A DNA stretch of 64,000 bases from Maribacter sp. HTCC2170 (GCF_000153165.2 NC_014472.1:741501-805500); one strand, 5' to 3'; counted from the first letter of the stretch, positions 36,665-45,723 are shown. Made by a program: numbers and translations. Notes: generated from the sequence alone by a model not told the origin.

Positions 36665-36679
36665 TTCTTAATTTAAGAA
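36665..36679. promoter_or_regulatory. 15-base palindrome upstream of the esterase gene
   Basis: TTCTTAA-T-TTAAGAA is an exact inverted repeat located 19 bases before the esterase start codon. It could be an operator or an AT-rich promoter part; no TAnnTTTG element is clear next to it. Confidence 0.35.
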
Positions 36680-36760
36680 CATACAAGTTAATGAAATGTG
36701 CTCAGAAATTTGAGTTATATTCTTGCAAAGAATACGCAAATCTTGAAATATTTGAAGTAG

Positions 36761-37384
36761 TTATCCTATTGCAAAACCTCTTTTGCGCACCCAAAAGAAT
36801 GCGAAGATCATATTAGGCACCCAGCAAAGCCATGCTACAATTCGGTAGGCGATGGCAAAATCCTCGAAAATAATGTTCAAAATGGGCAACCAAATTCTCA
36901 AGGTCACGGCTGCAAAACAGGCGGCATAGGAGTAGATCATAAAACCTTTATGTAAAGTAATATCCTTATTTCGGACTGCTGTATATGCCTTAATTGTAGT
37001 GAAGAGCCATAATAATCCCAAACAAATAAAACCAAGGGAGGCGATAATCCCACCTGTTGCATAGAATGCAATATACACCCCACAAATTCCGCTTATCAGA
37101 ACGGAAATAATGTACAGTTTACCAACATTCCTGTGCATTTTCAGATTGACTTTTCTTAGTTTTTTACTGAATTGCGCCCAACCGATAAAAAGCGCCAATC
37201 CCCCGAGTAAAATATGCCCGTAAAACCCAATATTCCATAGTGTATTTGCAAGCAATTCAGGTGATTTAGAGCCTAAAAGCCCAAACTGTCTGTCAATAAA
37301 AAAATAAATAAGCGGATATAATCCTACTGCTACCGCCAATACCACAAATACCAGCCAAGAAACCTTATTGGACTTATTCTTCAT
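36761..37384 (-). CDS. DUF2306 membrane protein
   Basis: 207 residues with about six hydrophobic helices. Recognisable features of DUF2306 are the HILLGGLALFIGWAQF segment, LHKGFMIYSYAACFAAVTLR with a His and an Arg in helices, and KMHRNVGKLYIISV with another His. The conserved helix-borne His residues hint at heme or metal binding, but the function is unknown. It lies six bases upstream of the start-to-end spaced esterase gene at 37391, on the same strand. Confidence 0.85.
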   Translation of the reverse strand: MKNKSNKVSWLVFVVLAVAVGLYPLIYFFIDRQFGLLGSKSPELLANTLWNIGFYGHILLGGLALFIGWAQFSKKLRKVNLKMHRNVGKLYIISVLISGICGVYIAFYATGGIIASLGFICLGLLWLFTTIKAYTAVRNKDITLHKGFMIYSYAACFAAVTLRIWLPILNIIFEDFAIAYRIVAWLCWVPNMIFAFFWVRKRGFAIG

Positions 37385-37390
37385 TTCCTA

Positions 37391-39121
37391 CTATTTATAT
37401 CTCCAACTTGTTAAATCTGCCCCTTTGGGTGCGCTTTCTGCTATACGCTTCATTATTTTTGGAACATACATTGAATTATAACGCATTCGACTTATGGCGT
37501 TGGGTTGGTCTGGGTCACCATTCCAACAATGTTCGTCCCTATCACCATAAGTGACCTCACCACCATAATACGGCTCAGTGGTACTCTCTAAAAAGTCTTC
37601 CATTAAATAAACCGCATTATTAAGGTAATAGTTGTCCATATCGCCACAATAGATATGTATTTTTCCTTTTAGATTATCGCCTAACTTATCCCAATCCCTT
37701 TCTAAAATATGTCTTAAATCAAAATTCTCTTTCCAATATTCAGCGACTTTATGGTCAATATCCCCGCTCATTTTATCCCAAAGTCGTACAGGATAACCAT
37801 CTTCCCCTTGAGGAGAATAGGTTGCTTCCCATATATCCCATTGTTGTCCAGATCTAGATTTGTCGCCCAGCACCAATTCCAAATGATTACCCTGTCGCAA
37901 TGTAGATTGAATTTGCCCCAGATAATCACGGTGTGATGGAACTTCAAGCTTTTTATGACCGCTATCGTAATAATAGGCATTCTCATCCTCATAAATATTA
38001 GTAAGGCAATATGCCCTAAAATCTATTGGGTCGGGACAAGCCGCAAAGCAACCATTGTATTCTTCAGGGTATTTGACCTGTACGGCCAATGCTTCCCAAC
38101 CACCTGTTGAACCACCATATAAAAAACGTGACCACCCTTCTCCCATTCCTCGAAATTGCTTCTCAATCTCTGGAATCAATTCGTAAGTAATGGCGTCACC
38201 ATAGGGTCCTTGGCTGGCAGAATTAACTGCATAAGAATCATCATAATACGGAGTAGGGTGTTGAATCTCAATAATCAGGAACCTCGGAAAATCAGGTTCA
38301 TTCCATCGTTTATAAAAATCGTATGATTCCTGCTCCTGGATTATGTTATAACCTTCCATACTAAAACGAGCCGAGTACTCTGGTTTCATATTTGGATCAG
38401 GTGGTGTGGTTCTAAAACCGCCAAAATCTGATGGAAAATGACCATGAAAAACCATCAAAGGATATTTGGCCTCAGGATGCTCATTAAACCCTTTGGGCAA
38501 TAACACATGTGCGCCCAAGAATACATCCCTACCCCAAAACTCCGATAGTTTTTCTGATTTAACTTTTATGTGTTTTATCCACTCAGTATCCTTGGGTTCT
38601 TCTATTGGTGGAATTGCCTCATCCATAACAACCTCTACATTATGAATACCGCTTTCAGTTACTGTAATCTTGAATGGTTTGCTGTACAAGTTTCCAGGCG
38701 ACCTGTTCCATTGTTGCCCTTCGCCATTATCCATTGGCAATTTCACCGTATGACCGGTAGAAAGGTCAAAGGTTTCGTAAACATGCAATAAGGCCTGTAC
38801 ATTATACTCTCCCGGAGGCACATCTTTGAGTGATGCATATGGATAACCAAATACTGAATCGTCAAAAGTTATAGATTCTCCAGCTTTCATATTATCTACA
38901 TTCATTCCAAAAATCAGTTGGGTGTTTAATCCATCATTAATTTGAAAACGCGGTTCCTTTTCGTCATTATTGGACAACATTAATAGTAGGCGCCCATCTA
39001 ATTCCTCTACATTCACACTTTCTGAGAAAGAAATGGCAATACTGTTCTGGTTTTTGGTTGGGGTATTGCAACCATATATACATAGCAAACAAAAAAGGGA
39101 AATAAGTATGAGGTTTTTCAT
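37391..39121 (-). CDS. Large alpha/beta hydrolase, putative esterase, lipoprotein
   Basis: 576 residues, lipobox IYGC (Cys18). The first 190 residues form a beta-sandwich-like module (ISFSESVNVEELDGRLLLML ... GIHNVEVVMDE). The hydrolase domain then has PLMVFHGHFPSDFGGFR and RFLYGGSTGGWEALAV, where Ser in GGSTGG is the likely nucleophile; the His may be in DEHCWNG. It resembles large putative esterases of Bacteroidota, acting on unknown esters. Stop is six bases before the DUF2306 start, so they are probably co-transcribed. Confidence 0.75.
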   Translation of the reverse strand: MKNLILISLFCLLCIYGCNTPTKNQNSIAISFSESVNVEELDGRLLLMLSNNDEKEPRFQINDGLNTQLIFGMNVDNMKAGESITFDDSVFGYPYASLKDVPPGEYNVQALLHVYETFDLSTGHTVKLPMDNGEGQQWNRSPGNLYSKPFKITVTESGIHNVEVVMDEAIPPIEEPKDTEWIKHIKVKSEKLSEFWGRDVFLGAHVLLPKGFNEHPEAKYPLMVFHGHFPSDFGGFRTTPPDPNMKPEYSARFSMEGYNIIQEQESYDFYKRWNEPDFPRFLIIEIQHPTPYYDDSYAVNSASQGPYGDAITYELIPEIEKQFRGMGEGWSRFLYGGSTGGWEALAVQVKYPEEYNGCFAACPDPIDFRAYCLTNIYEDENAYYYDSGHKKLEVPSHRDYLGQIQSTLRQGNHLELVLGDKSRSGQQWDIWEATYSPQGEDGYPVRLWDKMSGDIDHKVAEYWKENFDLRHILERDWDKLGDNLKGKIHIYCGDMDNYYLNNAVYLMEDFLESTTEPYYGGEVTYGDRDEHCWNGDPDQPNAISRMRYNSMYVPKIMKRIAESAPKGADLTSWRYK

Positions 39122-39262
39122 GTTGAAGGTTGATTATCTACAAAAGGTACTGAATTGCAGGCAATCAATCAAACCTCACGTCTGTATACAGGTAACATTT
39201 TCAACTTTTTGACGTTATTTAGATAGCATAACATGGTAATAATACCTACTAAATTACCACCT

Positions 39263-39403
39263 ATGAAGAAGTTATTTTTTATTGGAATACTACTTTACGC
39301 GATAATCTGTATGAGCAGTTGTGATTATGATGATAGTAATGATTTGGATGTAATTACACCCAATGATAGTATTGAAGCCAAGATGATACTGGAAGACTAT
39401 TGA
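39263..39403 (+). CDS. 46-residue lipoprotein
   Basis: A short frame runs from ATG at 39263 to TGA at 39403. It starts with MKKLFFIGILLYAIICMSSC, a complete lipoprotein signal with Cys20, and leaves a 26-residue acidic mature part (DYDDSNDLDVITPND, then SIEAKMILEDY). This signal arrangement is unlikely by chance. It is divergent from the esterase gene and converges on folD, ending two bases before the folD stop. The mature peptide has no recognised family. Confidence 0.65.
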   Translation: MKKLFFIGILLYAIICMSSCDYDDSNDLDVITPNDSIEAKMILEDY

Positions 39404-39405
39404 CC

Positions 39406-40290
39406 TTACGCCCTACTTCTATGACGTTCTCTCGCCAATAAAGTATTCTTAAGTAACATGGCAATGGTCATTGGACCAACACCTCCTGGAACTGGCGTAA
39501 TAAAAGAGGCTTTTTTGCTTACATTTTCAAAATCTACATCACCGGTAATATAGTATCCTCTTTCTCGAGTTTCATCTGGTACACGGGTAATACCCACATC
39601 AATAATAACGGCATCGTCCTTGACCATTTCAGCCTTTAAAAATTTAGGCACACCCAATGCCGATATGATAATATCTGCCTGAGAAGTAATTTGCGTGATA
39701 TTCTTGGTACGGCTATGGGTTAAGGTGACAGTTGAGTTGCCTGGGAATCCTTTACGGCCCATAAGAATACTCATAGGTCTACCAACAATATGGCTTCTAC
39801 CGATAACTACGGTATGCTTCCCCTGGGTTTCTACCCCGTATCTTTCAATAAGTTCCAAAATTCCAAATGGGGTCGCTGGTATGAATGTACTCATGTCCAA
39901 CGCCATTTTGCCAAAATTCGTAGGATGAAAACCATCAACATCTTTATCAGGATCAACGGCCATAAGTACTTTTTGCGTATCAATCTGGTCAGGTAATGGC
40001 AATTGTACTATAAACCCATCAATATCATCATTTTGGTTCAACTCTTCAATTTTATTAAGTAACTCTACCTCCGAAGTGGTGTTAGGCATTTGAACCAAGG
40101 TAGATTCAAATCCAACACGCTCACAAGAACGAACTTTGCTACCTACGTAGGTAAGGCTAGCGCCATCATTACCCACAATAATTGCAGCCAAATGAGGAAC
40201 TTTTTCCCCGTTTTCCTTCATCTTGGTCACTTCTAAAGCAATTTCCTCTTTTATTTCGTTGGAAACCTTTTTCCCGTCTAGAATTGTCAT
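39406..40290 (-). CDS. folD: Methylenetetrahydrofolate dehydrogenase / cyclohydrolase FolD
   Basis: 294 residues, the normal length. Family signatures are clear: YVGSKVRSCERVGF (catalytic Lys in the Y-x-x-x-K pattern), DGFIVQLPLPDQID, and the NADP-binding VVIGRSHIVGRPM followed by DVDGFHP earlier in the chain. The end PGGVGPMTIAMLL is highly conserved. The enzyme interconverts 5,10-methylene-, methenyl- and 10-formyl-tetrahydrofolate in the cytoplasm. It follows ffh on the same strand with a 41-base gap. Confidence 0.97.
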   Translation of the reverse strand: MTILDGKKVSNEIKEEIALEVTKMKENGEKVPHLAAIIVGNDGASLTYVGSKVRSCERVGFESTLVQMPNTTSEVELLNKIEELNQNDDIDGFIVQLPLPDQIDTQKVLMAVDPDKDVDGFHPTNFGKMALDMSTFIPATPFGILELIERYGVETQGKHTVVIGRSHIVGRPMSILMGRKGFPGNSTVTLTHSRTKNITQITSQADIIISALGVPKFLKAEMVKDDAVIIDVGITRVPDETRERGYYITGDVDFENVSKKASFITPVPGGVGPMTIAMLLKNTLLARERHRSRA

Positions 40291-40331
40291 GTGTCTAATG
40301 ATTTATTATGGTTGTTGCTTTACTTAAAAAA

Positions 40332-41672
40332 TTATGGTCGCATACCTTTCATGCCACCCATCATTTGCATCATCTTTTTACCGCCACCGCCTTGCATCAT
40401 TTTCATCATTTTACCCATTTGGTCAAATTGTTTTAGAAGCTGATTTACCTCTGGAACATCACGACCACTGCCTTTTGCAATTCGTTTTTTACGACTAGCG
40501 TTCAATTTAGAAGGGTTTGAGCGCTCATCAGGTGTCATAGAATGAATGATGGCCTCAATATGTTTGAAAGCGTCATCATCTATGTCAAGTCCTTTTAAAG
40601 CTTTACCCGCTCCTGGAATCATGCCCATAAGATCCTTGATGTTACCCATCTTTTTAATTTGTTGGATCTGGTTCAAGAAATCATCAAAACCAAATTTATT
40701 CTTGGCGATTTTCTTTTGGATTTTGCGGGCTTCCTCTTCATCAAACTGCTCTTGGGCCCTTTCAACAAGAGATATAACATCTCCCATTCCTAAAATACGT
40801 TCAGCCATTCTTGATGGATGGAACACATCAATGGCCTCCATCTTCTCACCAGTACCAATGAATTTAATCGGCTTATCTACAACTGATTTAATTGAAATAG
40901 CAGCACCACCACGTGTATCACCATCTAATTTGGTTAATATAACCCCATCAAAATTCAAGACGTCATTAAAGGCTTTAGCAGTATTCACTGCGTCCTGCCC
41001 TGTCATGGAATCGACAACAAACAACGTTTCCTGTGGTTTAACCGCACCATGAATGTTCGATATTTCGGTCATCATCTTTTCATCCACAGCAAGTCGACCA
41101 GCGGTATCTATAATTACCACATTATGCCCATTTGCCTTTGCATGTGCCACACCTGCTTGCGCCAACGAAACAGGATCGTTATTTTCCCTGTCGGAATAAA
41201 CCTCAATACCTATTTGGTCACCAACAACGTGTAACTGATCAATCGCAGCTGGGCGATAAACATCACAGGCAACCAATAATGGTTTCTTTGATTTTTTTGT
41301 CTTAAGAAAATTGGCCAATTTACCTGAGAACGTGGTTTTACCAGAACCCTGTAAACCAGACATCAGAATCACTGAAGGAGTGCCTGAAAGGTCAATACCT
41401 TCGGTTTCACCTCCCATTAGCTGGGTTAGTTCATCTTTTACAATTTTGACCATTAATTGGCCTGGTTGTAAAGAAGTCAATACATTATGGCCCAAAGCTT
41501 TCTCTTTTACCCTATTGGTAAATTCTTTGGCTATCTTAAAGTTAACATCAGCATCCAATAAAGCCCTACGGACTTCTTTGGTCGTTTCAGCAACATTTAT
41601 TTCGGTAATCTGCCCATGTCCTTTTAGGACGTGCAGTGCTTTATCTAGCTTTTCGCTTAAATTATCAAACAT
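40332..41672 (-). CDS. ffh: Signal recognition particle protein Ffh
   Basis: 446 residues. The N-domain helical bundle (about 1-95) precedes the NG GTPase core: P-loop GLQGSGKTTF near 106-114, DTAGRLAVDE, TKLDGDTRGGA and GTGEKMEAIDVF. The M domain follows and ends in a methionine-rich tail (MMKMMQGGGGKKMMQMMGG), which binds signal sequences. Ffh with 4.5S RNA targets membrane and secreted proteins to FtsY and SecYEG. The 4.5S RNA gene is not in the window as far as I can see. Confidence 0.97.
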   Translation of the reverse strand: MFDNLSEKLDKALHVLKGHGQITEINVAETTKEVRRALLDADVNFKIAKEFTNRVKEKALGHNVLTSLQPGQLMVKIVKDELTQLMGGETEGIDLSGTPSVILMSGLQGSGKTTFSGKLANFLKTKKSKKPLLVACDVYRPAAIDQLHVVGDQIGIEVYSDRENNDPVSLAQAGVAHAKANGHNVVIIDTAGRLAVDEKMMTEISNIHGAVKPQETLFVVDSMTGQDAVNTAKAFNDVLNFDGVILTKLDGDTRGGAAISIKSVVDKPIKFIGTGEKMEAIDVFHPSRMAERILGMGDVISLVERAQEQFDEEEARKIQKKIAKNKFGFDDFLNQIQQIKKMGNIKDLMGMIPGAGKALKGLDIDDDAFKHIEAIIHSMTPDERSNPSKLNASRKKRIAKGSGRDVPEVNQLLKQFDQMGKMMKMMQGGGGKKMMQMMGGMKGMRP

Positions 41673-41804
41673 ATTCTTGCATTGTTAGCGGAGGTTTGCA
41701 AAGTAAAGAAATATAGTGTCCATAGGCAAGTGAGTGTTAATAAGAATCGTTGATTGTTGAGTTTTGTTAAACCTATAAACTTTTTCTTCATTTTAATAAA
41801 AACA

Positions 41805-41835
41805 AAAAAGCACCCATTTAAAATGAATGCTTTTT
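41805..41835 (-). terminator. Rho-independent terminator after the 150-residue lipoprotein gene
   Basis: AAAAAGCA pairs with TGCTTTTT around a 2x2 internal loop and a short inner stem. On the minus strand the hairpin is followed by a T-rich stretch (revcomp of the A-rich DNA at 41795-41809). It sits 24 bases beyond the stop of the lipoprotein gene and well before ffh. The 41673-41859 gap otherwise contains no reading frame. Confidence 0.7.
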
Positions 41836-41859
41836 CAAGGGTTGTGGGGCAAAAAAGGG

Positions 41860-42312
41860 TTATATTTTTTCGAAAGTCAAATAATCAGTGCTACTATCCT
41901 CTGTGCTTACATCGATAAGTTCAATTTTTGAACTTGAGTATTTCTTTATTTCCCAATCATCTGCAAGCTCCTCAAAAATATCTGGGGTTGTAAAGAATAT
42001 ATTGAAATCCAACTCGTCATTATCTGTAGATTTCAAAGACCAAGCACCAGATACCGAAGTACTCCCATCTGTAGCTCCTAAAGTACCATCATTGTTGAAT
42101 GTGAAATTGAAGCCTTCATAATTGATGGTTTCATTAGAGCCAGCATCTGAATAATCAGTTATTTTCCAATCACCAGATTCAACTGCCGTCTTAATTTTAG
42201 ACATATCAGCCGATGTAATCTCTTGTTCAACTTCTGTTTCATCCTTATCACATGAAATTATTAATCCCATGCTCAGTATGGCAAATGCCATAAACATTAT
42301 TCTTTTTTTCAT
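41860..42312 (-). CDS. Lipocalin-like lipoprotein, single-unit relative of the 587-residue neighbour
   Basis: 150 residues with lipobox LIISC (Cys21). The mature part is one beta-rich module: GDWKITDYSDAGSNETINYE, FTFNNDGTLGATDG, VSGAWSLKSTDNDELDF, and an ending TDYLTFEKI. This pattern (a W-x-I/L start, an F-x-x-DG block, a G-x-W strand, an F-E-K-I end) matches each of the three C-terminal units of the next gene upstream, whose chain ends DHLIFEKI. A common origin is therefore likely. Function unknown; lipocalin-like is a description, not an assignment. Confidence 0.75.
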   Translation of the reverse strand: MKKRIMFMAFAILSMGLIISCDKDETEVEQEITSADMSKIKTAVESGDWKITDYSDAGSNETINYEGFNFTFNNDGTLGATDGSTSVSGAWSLKSTDNDELDFNIFFTTPDIFEELADDWEIKKYSSSKIELIDVSTEDSSTDYLTFEKI

Positions 42313-42374
42313 AGGTTAGAATTTAGGGGTATTAAAAAAGACCCCCAACACAAATTGCATTGGGAATCAATATA

Positions 42375-44138
42375 TTATATCTTCTCAAAAATCAAATGGT
42401 CATAGCCGCCATAGCGATTTTCGTGCTTTAATTCTATTCGATTTTCTTCAACCTCTAGAATTTTATAGTCATTGCTAAGAGGTTGGAAATTACTTCCAGG
42501 CTCGAACCTAATTATCATTTCCAATTTTTCATCACTATTTCTATACACATACCATTTGCCAGTACTAATCTCTTGCATGTCCTGATCTAGAACGGTAATC
42601 GCACCATCTGTACTGAACTTATAAATGAAACCACCATAAGCTTCAACCATTGGATCCTCATTTTGATTGAACAAAGCTAATTCCCATTCGGTTTCATTGA
42701 ACAACCCTCTAATCCAAGTTACATCTTCGTCGTTATCGTCATTATCACAATTTCTTTCAAGAACCAACTCATAATCTGTTCCGGGTATTGAGAATTTTAG
42801 TCTATCATCTCTTAAGTCAGACAATGGCCATTCAAAACTAACACCAGGCTCTTCTCCCATAGTTATTGCCATTACCAAACGTCCTTGCTCATTTGTGGTT
42901 ATCTCCCAAGTACCTTGAGATACAATATCTCCACTACTCAATGTAACAACACCTTCTGGTTCGAAATTGAATTCAAATCCTAACAACCTTTTGATTTCCT
43001 GACCTTCGTTGAACACTCTCTTTATTATCCAACTACATTCAGTTAACACTTCTCTCAGTGTGTTTGGATCATCATTAATAATATCACAACCTCTGTGCAT
43101 TATAATACGGTTTCCGTCATCACCATAAATCTTGATTCTACCTTCACCCAATTCATAAACAAACCATTCTAAAGTAAAATCAACCAAGTCATCAAACTCC
43201 ATCTTCAACATTACTTTATGCTCTGCTACTCTAGTAGACCATGTTCCATTCAATTCATTACCCTCGCGGTCAACAACCTTAACTGCACCATCTTCGGTGA
43301 AATTCATCACGTAATCAATATATTGGTCTGTCTGTAATTGATTATCTCTTTTAACCTCATGAATTAACCACGGGCACTCAACCAAATACTCTTCTAATCT
43401 TTCTTGGGTAAAGTCATCATCGTTATGATCATTATCATCATCTTCATCACATAACTCTTTCGCATTTTCTATTGCCGCAGCCATTTCAGCATTTGAATTA
43501 ACCACCATTTCAGTATCATCATACAATTTCAGAGTTACAGGAAAATCCATACTTATCAGGTCATCCTTGTCAAGTCCCGCAAAAAATCTTCTAAGATCTT
43601 TATCACTCTCAACAATAATATTCCCTGTTTCTTCATTATTAAGATCAAAAGTGTACATCGTAATAGGATATACAAAATCTATACACTCAATATCGTCATC
43701 ATCACCACCTTCTTTACAATCCTGGGCCAGTTCACGTAAATCCTCAATACCATTAATGGTTACTTCGGCATAATCTGCCATAGTGATTGTTATTGGGAAA
43801 ATAATGTCTAAAACATCCTCATCATCTTCCAAAGCATCAAAAATCTCCTCGATCATATCAAGATTCTCTATTGAATTAATTGTTAATTCAACTCCGTTTA
43901 CGTTAACCGTATATGGAAAATTGATGTTGAAACAACTTGATTCATCAACTATATTGTCAAATGACCCATCATTAGAGCATGTATCCTCTATCAACTTGGC
44001 AGTTGATGAACTTGCATTTATCGCTTGTTCTTGGGCCTCATCCTCAGGTAATTTCTCAAACTCATCCTGACAAGAAGTGAATGTTAATGCCATTACCAGT
44101 AGGCTAGAGTAAAATGTGTAACTAAAAAACTTTTTCAT
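42375..44138 (-). CDS. Acidic multi-repeat lipoprotein of unknown function
   Basis: 587 residues, lipobox FTSC (Cys23). Four short repeats fill residues 70-230, each with a (F/Y)P-(I/V/Y)-T strand, a second strand and a helix: INFPYTVNVNGVEL, IIFPITITMADYAEV, FVYPITMYTFDL and MDFPVTLKLYDDTEM. A very acidic linker follows (CDEDDDNDHNDDD). Three lipocalin-like units of about 100 residues complete the protein (249-351, 363-464, 478-587), each starting like CPWLIH, CSWIIK or TEWELA and containing a G-T/K-W strand. Acidic Cys-containing spacers separate the units. It is divergent from the ECF sigma gene with 109 bases between start codons, and co-directional with the single-unit lipoprotein. I do not recognise a family. 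Confidence 0.75.
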   Translation of the reverse strand: MKKFFSYTFYSSLLVMALTFTSCQDEFEKLPEDEAQEQAINASSSTAKLIEDTCSNDGSFDNIVDESSCFNINFPYTVNVNGVELTINSIENLDMIEEIFDALEDDEDVLDIIFPITITMADYAEVTINGIEDLRELAQDCKEGGDDDDIECIDFVYPITMYTFDLNNEETGNIIVESDKDLRRFFAGLDKDDLISMDFPVTLKLYDDTEMVVNSNAEMAAAIENAKELCDEDDDNDHNDDDFTQERLEEYLVECPWLIHEVKRDNQLQTDQYIDYVMNFTEDGAVKVVDREGNELNGTWSTRVAEHKVMLKMEFDDLVDFTLEWFVYELGEGRIKIYGDDGNRIIMHRGCDIINDDPNTLREVLTECSWIIKRVFNEGQEIKRLLGFEFNFEPEGVVTLSSGDIVSQGTWEITTNEQGRLVMAITMGEEPGVSFEWPLSDLRDDRLKFSIPGTDYELVLERNCDNDDNDEDVTWIRGLFNETEWELALFNQNEDPMVEAYGGFIYKFSTDGAITVLDQDMQEISTGKWYVYRNSDEKLEMIIRFEPGSNFQPLSNDYKILEVEENRIELKHENRYGGYDHLIFEKI

Positions 44139-44222
44139 AACGATTTGGATTTTTTTTGTTCGTATGACTTTAAAACAACCAACTTTAAAAATACCCTACC
44201 CCGTTATTTCATTTTTTTCAAA

Positions 44223-44230
44223 TATCTTTG
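44223..44230 (+). promoter_or_regulatory. Candidate -7 element of the sigma/FecR/receptor operon
   Basis: TATCTTTG fits the TAnnTTTG consensus and lies 18 bases before the TTG start of the sigma gene. No good TTG is found 17-23 bases upstream, so the promoter may be of a different class, or be recognised by its own ECF factor. A GGAG follows immediately (44230-44233) and may act as ribosome binding site for the TTG start. Confidence 0.35.
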
Positions 44231-44247
44231 GAGTAAAACCAATCTAA

Positions 44248-44760
44248 TTGAACTCCAATACTCAGGACAACGTATGTGAAGAAGAGGTATATAGCAATCT
44301 CTTCAGGGCTAATTCCAAAACGGTTTTTAACTATATATATTATAAATTCGGTAATGAAGAAAAGGCGAATGATGCGGTGCAAGAGGCCTTTGTAAAACTT
44401 TGGGAGAACTGCGCGAAGGTTACGCCAGAAAAAGCCAAGGCATACGTTTATACTATAGCGAACAATCTATACCTTAATGTAATAAAGGCCGAGAAAGTAC
44501 GATTAAAACATGCCGATAAAGTAAATACAACCAATTTTGAGTCCCCAGAATTTTTAATGGAGGAAAACGAATTCAAGAAAAAATTGGACGACGCGTTGAA
44601 CGCACTTCCTGAAAACCAACGAACTACCTTCTTGTTAAATAGAATCGACGGAAAGAAATATGCCCAGATTGCAGAAATGGAAGGGGTAAGCGTAAAAGCG
44701 ATTGAAAAGCGTATGCATTTGGCGCTTAAAACGCTACGCGAACAAATAGATGGAATTTAA
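44248..44760 (+). CDS. ECF (FecI-like) RNA polymerase sigma factor
   Basis: 170 residues. The start is a TTG codon, since a stop codon (TAA at 44245-44247) lies directly before it and no ATG follows for a long distance. Region 2 is visible in FNYIYYKFGNEEKANDAVQE with AFVKLWENC, and region 4 in LPENQRTTFLLNRIDGKKYA with a helix-turn-helix (IAEMEGVSVKAIEKRMHLAL). Such factors guide RNA polymerase to a small set of promoters, usually those of adjacent receptors, and are held by FecR. It is first in an operon with fecR and a TonB receptor, with 51 bases before the FecR start codon. Confidence 0.93.
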   Translation: MNSNTQDNVCEEEVYSNLFRANSKTVFNYIYYKFGNEEKANDAVQEAFVKLWENCAKVTPEKAKAYVYTIANNLYLNVIKAEKVRLKHADKVNTTNFESPEFLMEENEFKKKLDDALNALPENQRTTFLLNRIDGKKYAQIAEMEGVSVKAIEKRMHLALKTLREQIDGI

Positions 44761-44811
44761 AAGTAGGGTTTTTTTAATTTGAATTGTTATTAAGATATAA
44801 AGCTAGAAATC

Positions 44812-45723
44812 ATGCAAGAAAATTACTTGGCTAAATGGCTCAATAACGAACTCACAGAGGCTGAACTCGCAGAATTCAAGAAATCTGACGAGTACACTTC
44901 TTATAAACGAATTCGAGAGACCTCCAGTACTTTGGAAGGGCCTGATTTTAATATAGAAAATGCTCTAGAGGCTGTTAAAAATAAACGGGTTCTACAGGAG
45001 GATAAAGTGATTCAATTGAAACCTTTTAAAAGGTTCTTAAGAGTGGCTGCTGCTGTAACACTTATTATGGTGGGCTCTTATTTTTATCTGAATACTTTGA
45101 ACGAAAATATTGCTACCCAATATGCTGAAAATAAAGAGGTAGTACTCCCAGATGCATCGGAGATTCTTTTAAATGCCGAATCACAAATATCCTATAGCGA
45201 AAAGAAATGGGATGAAGAAAGAAATGTTTCTTTGGAAGGAGAGGCTTTTTTCAAAGTGGCCAAAGGAAAACGATTTACAGTATCCACAGATCATGGAGAT
45301 GTGGTGGTGTTGGGAACCCAGTTCAATGTTGAAAATAGAGAAGGTTATTTTGAGGTTACTTGTTATGAAGGATTGGTAAGTGTAACCTTCAACAATGAAG
45401 AAACCAAACTACCAGCCGGGACTTCTTTCTTGGCAATCGATGGTAAAGTAATAGATACTGACAAACCGAATGCGGAGACACCATCATGGATGAACAATGA
45501 AAGTTCTTTCAAGAGTATTCCTTTAAAATATGTCCTTGATGAATTTCAGAGACAGCACAACATTAAGGTTGAAACACAAAATATTAGTATTAATACATTA
45601 TTTACAGGCACTTTTAGCAACACAAATACAGAATTGGCGTTACAAAGTATTAGTGTTCCTTCTCAAATAAAGTTTAAATTAGAAGGAAATAAAGTGTTGT
45701 TCTATGCCCAAGAAACGCCATAA
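44812..45723 (+). CDS. FecR family anti-sigma factor
   Basis: 303 residues. A short cytoplasmic N-terminus (about 1-74) leads to one transmembrane helix (FLRVAAAVTLIMVGSYFYL). The periplasmic FecR domain follows (VVLPDASEILLNAESQISYS, VSLEGEAFFKVAKGKRFTV, VLGTQFNVENREG). The last 70 residues form a DUF4974-like end (IPLKYVLDEFQRQHNIKVE, LFTGTFSNTNTELALQSIS). It should bind the upstream sigma factor and respond to the receptor encoded next, whose start overlaps its end by 20 bases. This tight coupling supports one signalling unit. Confidence 0.92.
   Translation: MQENYLAKWLNNELTEAELAEFKKSDEYTSYKRIRETSSTLEGPDFNIENALEAVKNKRVLQEDKVIQLKPFKRFLRVAAAVTLIMVGSYFYLNTLNENIATQYAENKEVVLPDASEILLNAESQISYSEKKWDEERNVSLEGEAFFKVAKGKRFTVSTDHGDVVVLGTQFNVENREGYFEVTCYEGLVSVTFNNEETKLPAGTSFLAIDGKVIDTDKPNAETPSWMNNESSFKSIPLKYVLDEFQRQHNIKVETQNISINTLFTGTFSNTNTELALQSISVPSQIKFKLEGNKVLFYAQETP

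Noticed and set aside
39182-39191. Short palindrome CTGTATACAG upstream of the large esterase gene
   Set aside because: Ten bases is within chance for a window this long, and no promoter element is placed next to it.
40546-41052. 168-codon open frame antisense to ffh
   Set aside because: The opposite strand encodes the well-conserved Ffh GTPase; the antisense product shows no family and has a composition typical of shadow frames.
41311-41688. 125-codon open frame antisense to the 5' end of ffh
   Set aside because: It mirrors the Ffh N domain and shows no independent features.
43380-43460. Low-complexity run of repeated ATC/TCATC triplets in the acidic lipoprotein gene as a DNA repeat
   Set aside because: It simply encodes the Asp-rich linker of the protein and has no fixed unit length.
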